Part shown: positions 13,170-24,369 of the stretch, one piece after another
Numbering within the stretch: position 1 is the first letter of the stretch
Layout of the letters: every line of letters starts with the position of its first letter
Assembly (NCBI GenBank): GCA_036768485.1
Contig: JAVLUZ010000342.1
Coordinates: forward strand, 1,205,789-1,269,788
DNA: 64,000 nt
Direction of reading: 5' to 3'
DNA from: Mermis nigrescens
Taxonomy: Eukaryota; Nematoda; Enoplea; Mermithida; Mermithidae
The notes under the pieces: model-generated
The model's database searches: none
The model's input: the letters and a program-made list of their open reading frames with translations, nothing else
Told to the model about the DNA's origin: nothing
Position numbers and translations under genes: made by a program

Positions 13170-13300
13170 TACTGATGAAAACTGCGCACAAAACACGTGT
13201 ACCTATACTTTGCAGCCACCCTAGACCACAAATTTGCGGTCTTGTTCACATAACACACGAAAACTGCCCACAACACACATGTACCTATACTTTGCATACG
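13170..13300. repeat. Short direct repeat pair
   Basis: GAAAACTGCGCACAAAACAC (13177) is repeated as GAAAACTGCCCACAACACAC (about 13259). Both are followed by GTGTACCTATACTTTGCA-like sequence, with a period of about 82 bp. The flanking 13310-13345 is a GC-rich palindrome (GGCACCCTGGGGTGCC). Confidence 0.6.
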
Positions 13301-14039
13301 TAGGTAGTACTCCGTGGCACCCTGGGGTGCCACCCCACGCACTTTTGCACTTAAATGCACTAGTATAGGTATGCAATCAAAATGTGTACTAGGTGGTGAC
13401 ATACAACCTAGGGGGCCCTGACTCCCACCTAAAAGATGGCAAGTAGAAGGTTAGGTGCATGGTCAATATGGATCAAATCTAATAGTCAAGAAAAAATAGA
13501 TACAATGTAAATAAAGTTTAGTAGAGCGTAGGGCCCTGGCCAATTTAGAAAATTAGCCAATAGCAAGTAGAGTGTGGCCAGGAGCAATAAATGCTAGGGT
13601 TGGACAGGTCATTTAGGGGTCAAGAAAACTAAAACTAGTGTGAAGTAAATAATGAAACAAAATTGCTAAATTTTAAATAATTAATTTTTGGCGCATGATC
13701 AATAAGCGCTTGGGCTGGAGTGTTCAAAACACTATCATCATCATTTAATGTATTGCTTAATTGGATTTCATTGTAAAATAAGAAGAAAAGAGAAGTGATA
13801 ATGAATACATACCATACTTATTTGCAATTAATATTCATATAATTTTTTCTATTTTTATTTTGAGTAAAATATTGCCTAGTTAAACACTAAATAATACAAG
13901 GTACATATACTAGCAAGTATACTATAAATCTAAAACTATGTAGATAATCGCTACGCGACACACTAAGCGAGTGAAATTCCATCAGTGACTTCAACTATTT
14001 TTAAAATAAAAGCTACGTTTGTTTGACCTCTGTTTTATA

Positions 14040-14711
14040 GTCTGTAGTTGGGTTCTTAGCATTGTAAATTATACAAAATTTATCATTGTTCCTGTATAAC
14101 AGTAGACGTAGTTTCGCATTGATTAATTCAAAATCTTTCTTGAAGCATTAGATCAGCATGCATGGGCGCCATCACTTCAATCCAGGTGCTATCCTTGAAA
14201 ATATCCATTTTTTGTAATAGCCATGTTTTTCTCCCATCTGCTCATCATCATAATCAGAGTAATACATTGCTGCTTGCAATTGACTTTTCTTTGCATCTCT
14301 TCCAAAATAAAATTCAGTTTCAAGAATGAACAATAGGCGTACTTATTGCCACTGTCCGAAATTAGCTTTCCATTTAGGAAAATTTTGATTTATTTTAAAA
14401 AGTTCTTCCAATCAAATTTATAGGCAGTACAACATTGCCACCTAAAGCTTGATGCGTTTTGGTTAATTTGCAATTAGTACCATCGGGTTTGTAATTTGAA
14501 TCACAAAATAGATGTAATTTTTGGATAAGTCTATCATATACATGTCGGGTGGCATTCAAAATTCATACGGTCCATCATTGGTGCACGGATTTTGCAACTG
14601 AACTTCGGACCAAAATGATCTTCGAATCGCCACTTGCGTTGTTGGTACAATAAAAAGGTCCAACTTGCTCTTAATGCTAGGAATCAAGCTCGCGTCTAAT
14701 AGTTCACTCAT
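14040..14711 (-). pseudogene. Polinton major capsid protein, N-terminal relic
   Basis: An ATG at 14711, two bases after the stop of the preceding reading frame, opens about 47 intact codons. These include MSELLDASLIPSIKSKLDLF and QNPCTNDGPYEF. A stop follows near 14570. Beyond it, similar-looking fragments continue in shifting frames down to about 14040 (for example FYFGRDAKKSQLQAAMYYSD near 14290). The start and order fit the double-jelly-roll major capsid protein of metazoan Polintons. The C-terminal half is missing. Confidence 0.7.
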
Positions 14712-14713
14712 AA

Positions 14714-15180
14714 TTAATCAGCAAGAACATCCAAACCAGCTGATTTAGGGCTTTTAGCTTTTTCTAAATGAAGGTTTTGTGCTGTGCTTTCTCTTTTTAA
14801 GCACTCTAACTCTTGACTGCTTTTTATGTACACCAATACCCTTTCCGGATTGATGAATTTGGTCGGCCGTATCACACAAAGCTTGGGCCGCACTGGACTT
14901 TCCGTGTTCAATAACACTCTCTTTGAATTTACGACCTGTGGCTACATTGGCGGCAATTTTTGATTCACTTACTAATGCATGTTTTTCAATAGTTTTAAAT
15001 AAAGGCAGAGCTAATCAATATAAGCTTTTGAAGAAACTGCTGAAGCCCATCCCCCCAGTGATAGGGGGCATATGCATGAAACCTTTGATTGCGCCGCCTA
15101 ATTGGTATTGCGGATTTTCGGACAAAGTGTTTTTATAATATTCCAACCAGTCATTGGCACTGTCGGGCTCTATAAATGAC
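14714..15180 (-). pseudogene. Polinton small glycine-rich minor protein
   Basis: The first part reads LGGAIKGFMHMPPITGGMG then FSSFFKSL (about 15090-15010). After a frameshift a second part (14917-14714) continues, basic, to LDVLAD at the stop. Polintons encode a short protein with a G-G-x-G-x-FFx-L motif and a basic tail between the penton and major capsid genes; its role is thought to be structural. The frame is broken at least once. Confidence 0.55.
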
Positions 15181-15187
15181 GTGCATT

Positions 15188-15995
15188 TTATTGAAAATAA
15201 GGAGAGCGTTTACAAAAATGAAGTTTCACAATGGTTTTGCCAAACTCAAATGAAACAAATTCGTCAAGATTGGTCTTTATATTAATTTTGATCCACACTA
15301 TATCTTTTAACAAAACTGGTAAATAATGAGCATTGTTGAAAACCTTATTTATTATGTTTCCAAATTTACCTTGTACCTCAACAATGCGCAATAAAGGCGC
15401 CACAATGTTTCCGACAATCTGATTTTCTACAGTATTACTATAGACATACATAGTGTCAAAATTATGCTTTCCTATATCTGGCACATTTGTACTGAATACC
15501 CTAATAGGTTCGCTGTCCGATGTGAATCTGTATACAGTTTGATTAAACCCCCAAATTCGGGATAGTTGTTTTTTTTCGCATATACACCTTTAACAATTGT
15601 GGGATTGAGGAAAAAATGATCCGATTCTTTGCAGCATTATATTCCAATTGTAGGACACTGTTGTTGTCAATTTTATTTTATAATTGTTTCAGACTATTTT
15701 GTACAGCCATATTAATTGCATTAACAAGACTCTTGATCGTTTCATAATTTCTGGCCGGGAAAATGATTTTTTCGAATTCCTTCAATTGTCCTAATTCTAT
15801 TTGTAGCATAATATAGTTTCCACCCTGTTTTATTGTATACCATGAAAAGGATAAATAAGTTATACTAGCGCAACTTCCCATTCACCATCCAATCTGATTC
15901 AGTGAGGTAATTTCACTCTAAAATTCGAAGCACTACCATCTTTTTCAGTATTGCTAGGCAATGTGATATAAAATTGATGTAGAATCCTGCATGAC
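15188..15995 (-). pseudogene. Polinton penton-like minor capsid protein
   Basis: The C-terminal 98 codons (15484-15188) are open and contain YSNTVENQIVGNIVAPLLRI, then HYLPVLLKDIVWIKINI and FEFGKTIVKLHF, the characteristic end of the single-jelly-roll minor capsid protein. Upstream, VIFPARNYETIKSLVNAIN-type sequence (about 15760-15690) and FYINFISHCLAIL (about 15975) are in the correct order but in other frames. At least four stops or shifts break the gene. Confidence 0.7.
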
Positions 15996-16187
15996 AATAG
16001 ACAAATATTTTATTGAAATGATACAAATAATTATGTAAGCGCCTAATATAAATTTCATTTTCCAGTAAGGTACGCAGATTTGCGAATCGATAGAACTGAC
16101 AGGTACTCAGACAAAACATTATAAGTATTACTCATAAACTCGCACACAATACTATAATTATGTAATAAATTTGACCCTAAAACTGTG

Positions 16188-16499
16188 CTAATTTTTATAT
16201 TTCTTCAACAATGAAATAAAAAAATATACAATACAGACTACAAGATGCGCTAAATGAACTCTGATAACGAGTTTTATTACAAGACTGGGTATTACTGCTT
16301 TTTGCATAAATAAAACCAATGAGTTCACGTAGGGCGCGGAGTCCAAACAAATCAAAATAATTAACACTGCAAATGGAATCGAAATAAAAAGCAACTCAAT
16401 GTTGCGCAGCTCAATTGATGAGGGTCTGTATTTTGCAATAAGCACTGCTGCCAGGCAGAAACAAAATTTGTAACAGCAATTGGTCACTGGCAAAAACAC
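16188..16499 (-). pseudogene. Hydrophobic open frame inside the Polinton, unrecognised
   Basis: 103 codons on the same strand as the Polinton relics, between the integrase and penton genes, with long hydrophobic runs (LLFISIPFAVLIILICLD and LAHLVVCIVYFFISLL) that could span membranes. I do not recognise a family. It may be a genuine Polinton accessory gene or a chance frame in AT-rich DNA. Confidence 0.3.
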
Positions 16500-16555
16500 C
16501 GAGAAATAATTCCTTCAGTGCAGTATCTTTCCTGACAATATATAACAATTTCAGT

Positions 16556-17560
16556 GCCATTTATTCTAAATCGATTCCAAAATCCACTCGTCAAATTTTT
16601 CCGGATATCCAAACCACTTTACCAACAGCTACACTTGACACGCCTCACAACCATTGCTCTTTAAAATAGTTTCAATCTTAAATGCACAATTTTCAGTATA
16701 ATCAATCTTTTGCAGCTCTCGTTCATAAAAAGTACCAACAATGTCCCCACTGCTCAAATCCACCAGTTTATATATGGCTTCATTTGATGGCTAATTACCG
16801 AAAATTTTAAAATTTCTTCGGTATATTGAGTTTATAGCTTTCAAATATCTGACTGTACTTGGAAATGTGCACATAATCGCCATTGAACAGTTTAGGTTCT
16901 TTCTATATTTTGACATTCCATTAATGTGTGTACTACTTGCTGAACATTATCAGTATACATCCACTGGTCTCATTTTAATCGATCTATGAATACTATTGTT
17001 ATAATTTTGAACCAGCTTATCTAAATGTCGATCCATTTATAGGTTGCATTTTCAGTAAAATAATGATACATTTTATTCTTCAGTGTACGATTAAATCTTT
17101 CCACAACAGCACATTTAATATCTTCATTCTGAGGCATAAAAATTCAATGTTTTTCGATAAGAGTACATTTGAAATTCCTGATTGAGGAATTCCGTTCCTT
17201 TATTGGTGCAAATACGCCATGGTTTACGTCCTTCATTGAGAATGCTTTTAATTGCATAGGCTACGCTTATACCTGATTTGTTTTTCATTGGTTTGTGCCT
17301 ATGCGTACTTGCTTAGTACGTCAATGCATGTAAGAATAAATTTAGAACCATCATTGTAATCCTTCAAAAAGGTCAAATCGGCCAAATCCAATTCCCATTG
17401 ATGATCAATATCAAACACGTAAATTTTATTGCGTTTAATATTTTTTAAGCCTGTTTATGTAACATATAAGTATCTTGGGAAGATAGCCATTGCTTAACTT
17501 GAGCTAAAGTCATTGAGGCATCTTTTGCCTTTTGAGGCATTGTACAATAATTTGACACTT
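16556..17560 (-). pseudogene. Polinton retroviral-type integrase with chromodomain
   Basis: Minus-strand fragments in order: a degraded catalytic core with AVAYAIKSILNEGRKPWRIC and TNKGTEFLNQEFQMY (about 17270-17160), a middle segment, then AIYKLVDLSSGDIVGTFYER (about 16780), ending with a chromodomain-like block containing FKIETILKSNGC and LLVKWFGYPEKFDEWILES (about 16710-16565). This is the layout of the Polinton integrase (rve domain plus C-terminal chromodomain). In TNKGTEF an Asn stands where the catalytic Asp is expected, and several stops interrupt the frame. Confidence 0.75.
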
Positions 17561-17888
17561 GCAAAGGATAAGGGATTGTTCAAATTTTTATAAATGGTTC
17601 AAGCAACCAATTTTTGTTCATCTTAAGAAATAATATAAATTATTTTATTGCATCGATTATTATATAAAAATTTCAACCATTATCCGCATACAGTGGTGAG
17701 AATTTTAATCATTTTGTTAATGAACTTCTTGCGGCTGTCATAAGATCTAATTTACGTTTTTGACGTATTGGTTCTTGTTTAAATTGTTTTTGCAAACGTT
17801 TCTCAGGCAAGTTAACCTTGCGGCTTACGCATTAACTCCTTCTTTAATCTTTTTACTCCAGGTAAAGTTGATTCTTCAAACTTACGCT

Positions 17889-18900
17889 TTAAGCGCCACT
17901 TCCATTCTGGTATGCGTACTTGTTGTTTATATACTCTTTGTTTTGGTTTTGCCTATGTTGTTTTCTTTTTAATTTACGATCAACTGATTCCTTTATTGTC
18001 CCATTTCTCTTTGAAGGCGGTTCTTCTAATTCCGATTTGCATTTCACGCCGCTTGGCTCTTCTTGCAGTGGTACTACTGATGATTCATCGTACTCCATTT
18101 TATCATTAATCATTTCGAGTCTATTTGGATTCTAATGTAATCTATGGGAATATGTTCTTCAGATAGGACCTGAGCCCAATTCTGATGCGTAAAGTGGGGG
18201 CTTTGGCCGCATTGGTTCATTCTCTACTGAAATCATTAATTAAATCAATAATGCGAGAATTGGGAATCATTTGACCCCTGATTGCAATTTCGCCATTGCC
18301 ATTAACATTAATCATGTTACTACGCTGAATGTGTGACATTTATAGTTTAAGCCTTTTTTTGTTTACTTTTCGGCATATCTCTTAGTACCGATTCATAGCG
18401 ATTCTGGCTCTACTTTTTTATCTTCCTTAATAATTAAAGGTTGTGGTTAGTGTTTTTTTAGCTTCCAAATTCAAATAGCGACTAAATAGTTGGGAGTACA
18501 ACTGAAATTGTCGCTTAGTGCTCTTTATTATCCAAAATCTTTTGAAGCTCAGTTTTAAATTTGTCAATTTGTTTTTTGAATTGGTGATTTTTCAGTACTA
18601 GACTTATTCATAAAAACAAGATCTTGAGGAACCAACACCATCTTATTTGCGAATTTCATCTTTTTGTTATAATATCCGCAAGTAAACTTGCCAGCAATGC
18701 TGAGTAATGGCCTAGTATTGAAGGCAGAAATCCGCCTTTTTGAATAATTTTGCGTTTTTCAAATAAGTTTGTTCCTTTTTTGGAACCCAAGTACCGTATT
18801 TCTCGTTTAAGACCTTTAAGTTGTTTCTTTTGATGTCGAAATAGTGGGAATATTACCTCATAGCAAGTTGAAACAAATATCAGAAATGCAATGAATTAAA
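17889..18900 (-). pseudogene. Polinton accessory protein, broken
   Basis: Minus-strand fragments read VLNEKYGTWVPKKEQTYLKN (about 18815), then QLYSQLFSRYLNLEAKKTL and GEIAIRGQMIPNSRIIDLIN (about 18280). A separate lysine-rich open frame (18113-17889) ends at GSGA. The succession resembles the conserved accessory protein of unknown function that neighbours the capsid genes in arthropod Polintons. Stops occur throughout. Confidence 0.5.
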
Positions 18901-19081
18901 TCTTTAGATGCTTTCTTTAAATATGCTCTGCGTAAAGCTGATTACACGTGGACAATACTTTTAATTTGTCAAAATGAGTCTGCAAAATTTGCGACATACT
19001 AAGACAAATACAAAATATAAAACTAACGATTAATCAAGCACAACAATTATTTATAGCAAAAAAGCAGCCTCATCCTTGCAA

Positions 19082-19181
19082 NNNNNNNNNNNNNNNNNNN
19101 NNNNNNNNNNNNNNNNNNNNNNNNNNNNNNNNNNNNNNNNNNNNNNNNNNNNNNNNNNNNNNNNNNNNNNNNNNNNNNNNN
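19082..19181. other. Assembly gap, exactly 100 N
   Basis: A 100-base run of N, the usual placeholder for a scaffold join of unknown length. The two parts of the EAG gene lie on either side of it on opposite strands. Confidence 0.99.
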
Positions 19182-20440
19182 ACTTGACGCATCAACAATA
19201 AATGAATAGCGTAAACTTTCCACAGCTACTGGGCGTAGAGAAATCCGAATAACACTTTGGAAAAGATTCCGCTATGTTTTAGAATTAAAATTAATTTCCA
19301 GTATGAACTTTGCACTACTACCGAGTGTAATGGAGGGATTTTTTAGTCGGATTCGTAGTTTTGATATTGTGATCAACTAATATGAAATAATAACTCTGCT
19401 CAATATTCTGAAGACAAATAGATATTGGATGTAAACCAATTTGCACCACTGTTTAGTGTAAACAAACGCGCCCGAGGGATGTATGACGTTTGACATGTGG
19501 TACATTCTTAGACTTGAGACCACATCCAGACCCTCTGTCTGAAAAAGTTAGCAGGAAAACACAAGACAGAAATATGCATTACACCCCCGATTTTTCAATT
19601 CTATATCTCCCGCTCTGGGCTCCAAATTCATGTACATACACACAATTGGCTGTGATGTGTACCCCTAAGAGCGTACTTTATTTTAGTTTTACTCGCTTAT
19701 TCCGACTTCTGAAAGGAGAAATCGGCACACGAAAATAGACCAAAACGTGTGTTGACACCATATACCATATTGCAAGGTTTAAAAATCTGGAAATAAACTC
19801 CCCCATTAGCTGTGGAGAAAATTAATTTTAGCCACTTTGTAGTCATTGAATTGAAGTACGTTTATGTGTGAAAAACGTTTGTTTCGGATCTTACTGGAGG
19901 TATTTACCAATCAAAAAACGGAAGAAAACGTGTATTTTAAGCCGATGTTACACCTCCATTTTGGATATGCACCTTGGTGCAATTTTCAGCCCCTTAAACG
20001 TAGTCTCTTTTTGTTGTATCTGACTTGTCTCGACCTATAACTGGAGAAGTTGGCGGAGAAATGTGAGAAAGAACCTGTTTTTACATCATCCACTGTAGTA
20101 TTAAGTTTGAACCCCTGGAATTAATTCCATATTGAGTGTAAAAAAGTTAGCTGGTAAACCGAAAGTAGCCTCTATGTCTTAGTACATCTTTGTCACAGTA
20201 AATTTCTTAGGACTCATATGGGGAGTTGTTGGCAGACAGAAAGAGGCTGAGGTGTGTTTTCACTCAGATTCTTTACACTCTTTACACAGTCAGTATAGGA
20301 ATAAGTAACTTTTCAAAAAATACGAACATATCGTTTGAGCTCACTTCATTTGTCTATAATTTAAAACACCAGACTGAACGGAATGCAAAATTGAGTGAGA
20401 AATGTCGTGTGACCGACCAAATTAATAATAAAAACAATAT
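19182..20440. repeat. Repeat family D copy at the contig edge
   Basis: The first bases after the gap (CATCAACAATAAATGAATAG, then GTAAACTTTCCACAGCTACT) match 63833-63880 in the same orientation. Later parts, with GTGTAAACAAACGC-type words and blocks near 19600-19800, resemble the complement of 26100-27320. The element appears to contain degenerate units of about 130 and 160 bp with GTGTAAACTTTACAC-like words. Non-coding. Confidence 0.55.
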
Positions 20441-20449
20441 GTTATAACG

Positions 20450-23290
20450 TTTTAGTTTAAACATTAGATATCTAGCATTAGAAAATTGAAAATTCACTTA
20501 AAAAATAAGGCAAATTTAACGACGAAAAATGGATGAAATCGGAAAGTTTTCTGAAGGAGTATTGACGTTATTTCAACATTTTTTAAACTTTCTGGAGCCA
20601 TGATTTCTATAAATTCCATGAAAAAGAGTCGCTATATCAAATATTCTTTTAATTACAATTTGCTTGTATGAGTTGTTTTATCTTTCATTACGTTTTTTAT
20701 TTTATTTTTCACTTTTTGGCGTATTTATGATTTTTATATTATAATATATTTTATTCATTGATCTCAATATATTGATATATCAAAAAATTTTTAGCAAAAA
20801 TCACATTTGCTTGAAAAATGGCTTGCGATTGGAAATGTCGATTATTTTTGCTGAGAAAGCAAAGCAAGAAAGTCAAATATGCATGCAAAAAATTGTACTA
20901 GAAAGTTGCAAATTTAAAAAGAATTATTTCTACGGAAACTGGGTGCAAGAATTCAATATTTTATTTTTGTATTGTGAAAAAAAGCAAATAATAGAGGCAT
21001 TTTCAAAATTTAAGATTAGTATTCATCAATTTCCCGTAGCATCATGCAATCATGCATAATTTTTTCTAAGATCTCGGTTTTTTGCGCGCATTAGTGACAT
21101 TTCGTAGTATCCGTCTTTTAATCATTGATAATCCACAATTCCAAGTAAATTCCTTCATTTTGTTGCATCGGAGATTTTTTTCTTGCTAGTATTTTAAATA
21201 TCTGTCGCAGAAAATCCTTGCTCTGAGCCATTTTTTCTTTTATTTTGACTCATATTCTTCTGAATAATAAGCCGTTTATTCTGTCGAGAGTATATATAAA
21301 ACGAGTACCCTCAAGCTCTAAATTACGTATTCTTTTAAAAATGATGGAATTGGAAAATTTTACAGAGAAAAGGATACAAATTAGGACATATATTTGGTGA
21401 ATAGTGAGATGTTTTTGCAAAAAGAAAAATAACAGGAAGAAAAAGTAAAAAAGCGGAAAGGAAGAGAATGAAGAATGAGAGAGAAAATTTTTATCAAACA
21501 GAATACAGAGATTTGTGTAATAAACGAATGAATAAATGAAAAAACGAAAAAAGAAACATATAAAGGCGAAGCGTGCTTTCAGTATGAAAGAAACGAAACG
21601 CGAGTTATAGCACAAATGTATCTGAAAATAATTGTATGAGAAATAATACGGAATTCTCACAAACGTTTAACGACGCATGGTACTTTTATACTCTTCGACC
21701 ATGAAATTTTTTATAAAGTTTCTAATGAGGTAAAAAATTTTACAACACGTAGAAAATTTTTACAATAACACGTACTCGAGACATGCAGCAACGATAACAA
21801 GATTATCAACGGATATATCCCCATCGCAGTGAATAATATAGCCTTTCCAATAAGTCGTAGAGAATTAGGATTAGCTAAGTGAAATCCGTTCTCAAAACGA
21901 ACTTTATATACTTTCCCGGGAATAATGAACGGGTTAAGCTAGGCGCCGATTATACATGATTTGCATTCAATTCTTTTGTTCTTTTGTTTAAGCTGTCAAG
22001 ATAAAAGCATTGTTCAATGTGGAAGAAAAGCAAACAGTAAAATGCCTGACTGAAAGAAAAAATGATAATTGAGTAAATCGAACTTTCTATGCAGTATAAA
22101 TCTACCGTACTTGAAATTGAGGCTAACACGCTTATATGATACGCATTGGAAGTTCAATACAAAAAAGACCATGGTTTATTTGCTCGTATCGCTGTAAAAC
22201 CCGTTCAAAGTTATACAGTCTATTAAGCTTTACCTCTTTTATCACTTTATCTTTACCCCTATTCATCGCATTATGACTTTCTTACTCGATATAACGTTTT
22301 CCTACAAAATAATCGACGATGCTGATGCATTTAACCATTTTATCTGTGTATTCTTTTGCTAGTCAAAAACTGATCAGTTTGGTTTTCTGCTACTGTCAAA
22401 ATTTAGTGTATCCGTAGCAGTACTTAATGATTGCTTGAGTTGTGAAATATTGCTAAGTCCCCATCAATAATATGAGAAATGTTTTATTTCTCGCAAATTG
22501 TGCAATGAGGATATCAGGATTAATTGTTGAATCAAGATTATTTATTTGTCAAGATTATTTATTTGTAAGACAGTCTGAAAAGGCATTTAGCAGGATCGAT
22601 AACTCTTTGTCATTTATTAGATATTAGTATTACCAAGAGGCCGTCGAATAAAACAATTTAGGTCTAATGTTTTGATACAAAACGTATCGGATTCAAGGTT
22701 AATGACAATAAATCTGAACCTTGCTGAGCGTAAAAAGCAAAATTTGCTTGCATAAATTCCTAAATGAAGGAAAAGAAACGAAGCTTTCATTTATGGATAT
22801 TTTCCTAAGTTTTCTTTGATAATAGGTTACAATCGAAATTCAGTCGTTTTGTATACTTTTGCAGATTGAAACGATCACAGTCTGTCGGATGGTGAGATAA
22901 CCTCGAAGTGTGGGTGATTAGCCGGGACCTTTTGGAAATGATGTTTATATCATTTTATTAAAATTTATTTAATAATTAATTTTTATTGAAAGATGCCATA
23001 TTATTTTATTGATTGATTTTATCATATAAATGCTAAATATAAGAAGCATATACACGTCAAAACGCTATTTTTTAACTTCTGATGATAATTGTTTTTTCTA
23101 GAACTGAGCAAATCTGAAGGGTTTATGGCTGAGTGGGGTGAGTCAGCCAGAGTTCTTTTTTCAATTGGCCTCAGAAGCTTATGTACCTATGTGGTATAAT
23201 GGCGCAGGAGCTGTGTTAATAATAAGTTTTTGACCATTCTCAAGTGCGGGGAAGTTTACTATATTCTGGGAGGGCATTTTATGAATCCCA
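20450..23290. other. No gene; partial family A end at 21105-21240
   Basis: AT-rich non-coding DNA. The block at 21105-21240 (AATCATTGATAATCCACAAT, then GTTGCATCGGAGATTTTTTT) is one terminal repeat of family A. The 136-codon minus frame at 21660-21250 is low-complexity aromatic/serine sequence from an A/G-rich strand and is not supported. Confidence 0.5.
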
Positions 23291-23300
23291 TGTCAGGCTG

Positions 23301-24357
23301 TAGCGGACATTTCGCCCCCCAGATTCGGCCTGGACATCTCGCCCCCATCACATTTTGCCCCCGGACATTTTACTCCCTGCTACACATTTCGCCCTCCCCA
23401 AATTCACTGTGCATCGTCAAGGGTGCAAACTTTGAAATAAAGTAGATTCGGTCCATGAGCAGACAAGTGTATACTTCATGAAACGTCTGGGCTTAGTAGA
23501 GCCAAACGCACTGTAGCCCGTTTAAAGTTAACAAGCGTCATTTAGGAGACGGGTTCCATCAAAATTTGTTACAGGAAAGTTGATTACGAGTTAACAGGTA
23601 ACAAGTTTGTAAAACACGGGTTGCACCAAAAACTTGTACAGATAATTTTCCACAGCTTACAAGCACCTGTTCAACAGATAATTTTTTACCTGTACACACA
23701 TTCTAGCTGCCCCAAATTTTTCTACATGCAGTTAAAAGTTTTGCCTGGAATTTACTTTAATGGAGTTTGAGGACAGGTCGATTTGAACTTGTAATTGCAT
23801 TCCTGAGAGCGTATTTTCCATCAGCAAAATTATTTTTATAGAAAAATCTGATTCAGATAATAGTAATGTGAGTTCGGACTGTATATGCTTGTGTATCCGG
23901 GCTCTCATTGTACAAGTTGCACGTGGTTACTTATAAATTCAAATTTTAGTCATTGTTTTTTTTCTTGTTTGTGAAAAGTAATGATTAGTCATTTTTTATG
24001 CATATTATTTTCTTTTTCGAATAAGTGAATAAATCTTGATAAAATAATTCAACTTCGCATCAAATGTACAGTGTTCTCTAATTACTTCATTTTTGAATTT
24101 TTTTCTTTATGGTAGCACACAAGTGGAGCCGGATAAATCCGGCTTCTGCAGGGTGGAATGTGGAGGAGGCGAAATGTCCAGGGGACGAAATGTGGGGGCG
24201 AAATGTCCAAGGGCGAAATGTGAGGGCGAAATATGGGGGAGCTAATTGTGGGGGACGAAAGGTCCGGGAGGGCAAAATGTCCGAAGGCGAAATGTTGGGG
24301 GGCGAAATGTGGGGAGGGGGCGATTGTGGGGCGTAAAATGTGGGGGGGGCGAAACGT
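23301..24357. mobile_element. Foldback-type element with GCGAAATGTCC tandem words
   Basis: The left end AGCGGACATTTCGCCCCCC (23301) is complementary to the right end (GGGGGGGCGAAACGTCCGCT, ending about 24362). The right terminal region (24165-24345) holds more than ten copies of GCGAAATGT with G-rich spacers. The left region (23301-23400) holds about five complementary copies. The centre, 23400-24110, is non-coding. Confidence 0.75.
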
Positions 24358-24369
24358 CCGCTCGCTTTT

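Larger units (their letters stand above)
14040..18900 (-). mobile_element. Decayed Polinton (Maverick) transposon
   Basis: Five consecutive minus-strand relics match Polinton genes in a single direction: accessory protein, chromodomain integrase, penton-like minor capsid protein, small minor protein, and major capsid protein. All carry stops and frameshifts, so this copy is dead. The protein-primed DNA polymerase B, packaging ATPase and cysteine protease were not found. They may be deleted or lie beyond the sequence gap at 19082. No terminal inverted repeat was located. Polintons are large self-synthesising transposons related to virophage-like viruses (family knowledge). Confidence 0.78.

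Noticed and set aside
17760..18135. Plus-strand hydrophobic frames at 17760-18135
   Set aside because: Antisense to the lysine-rich Polinton frame; phenylalanine and leucine runs are the complement of lysine and glutamate codons.
21250..21660. 136-codon aromatic-rich minus frame
   Set aside because: Low-complexity purine-rich strand; no motif, splice or start context.
23301..24345. CRISPR-like arrays (short regular words near 24165-24345 and 29250-29365)
   Set aside because: Units are 11-20 bp, spacers are degenerate, both ends are inverted copies, and the genome is a spliced eukaryote.
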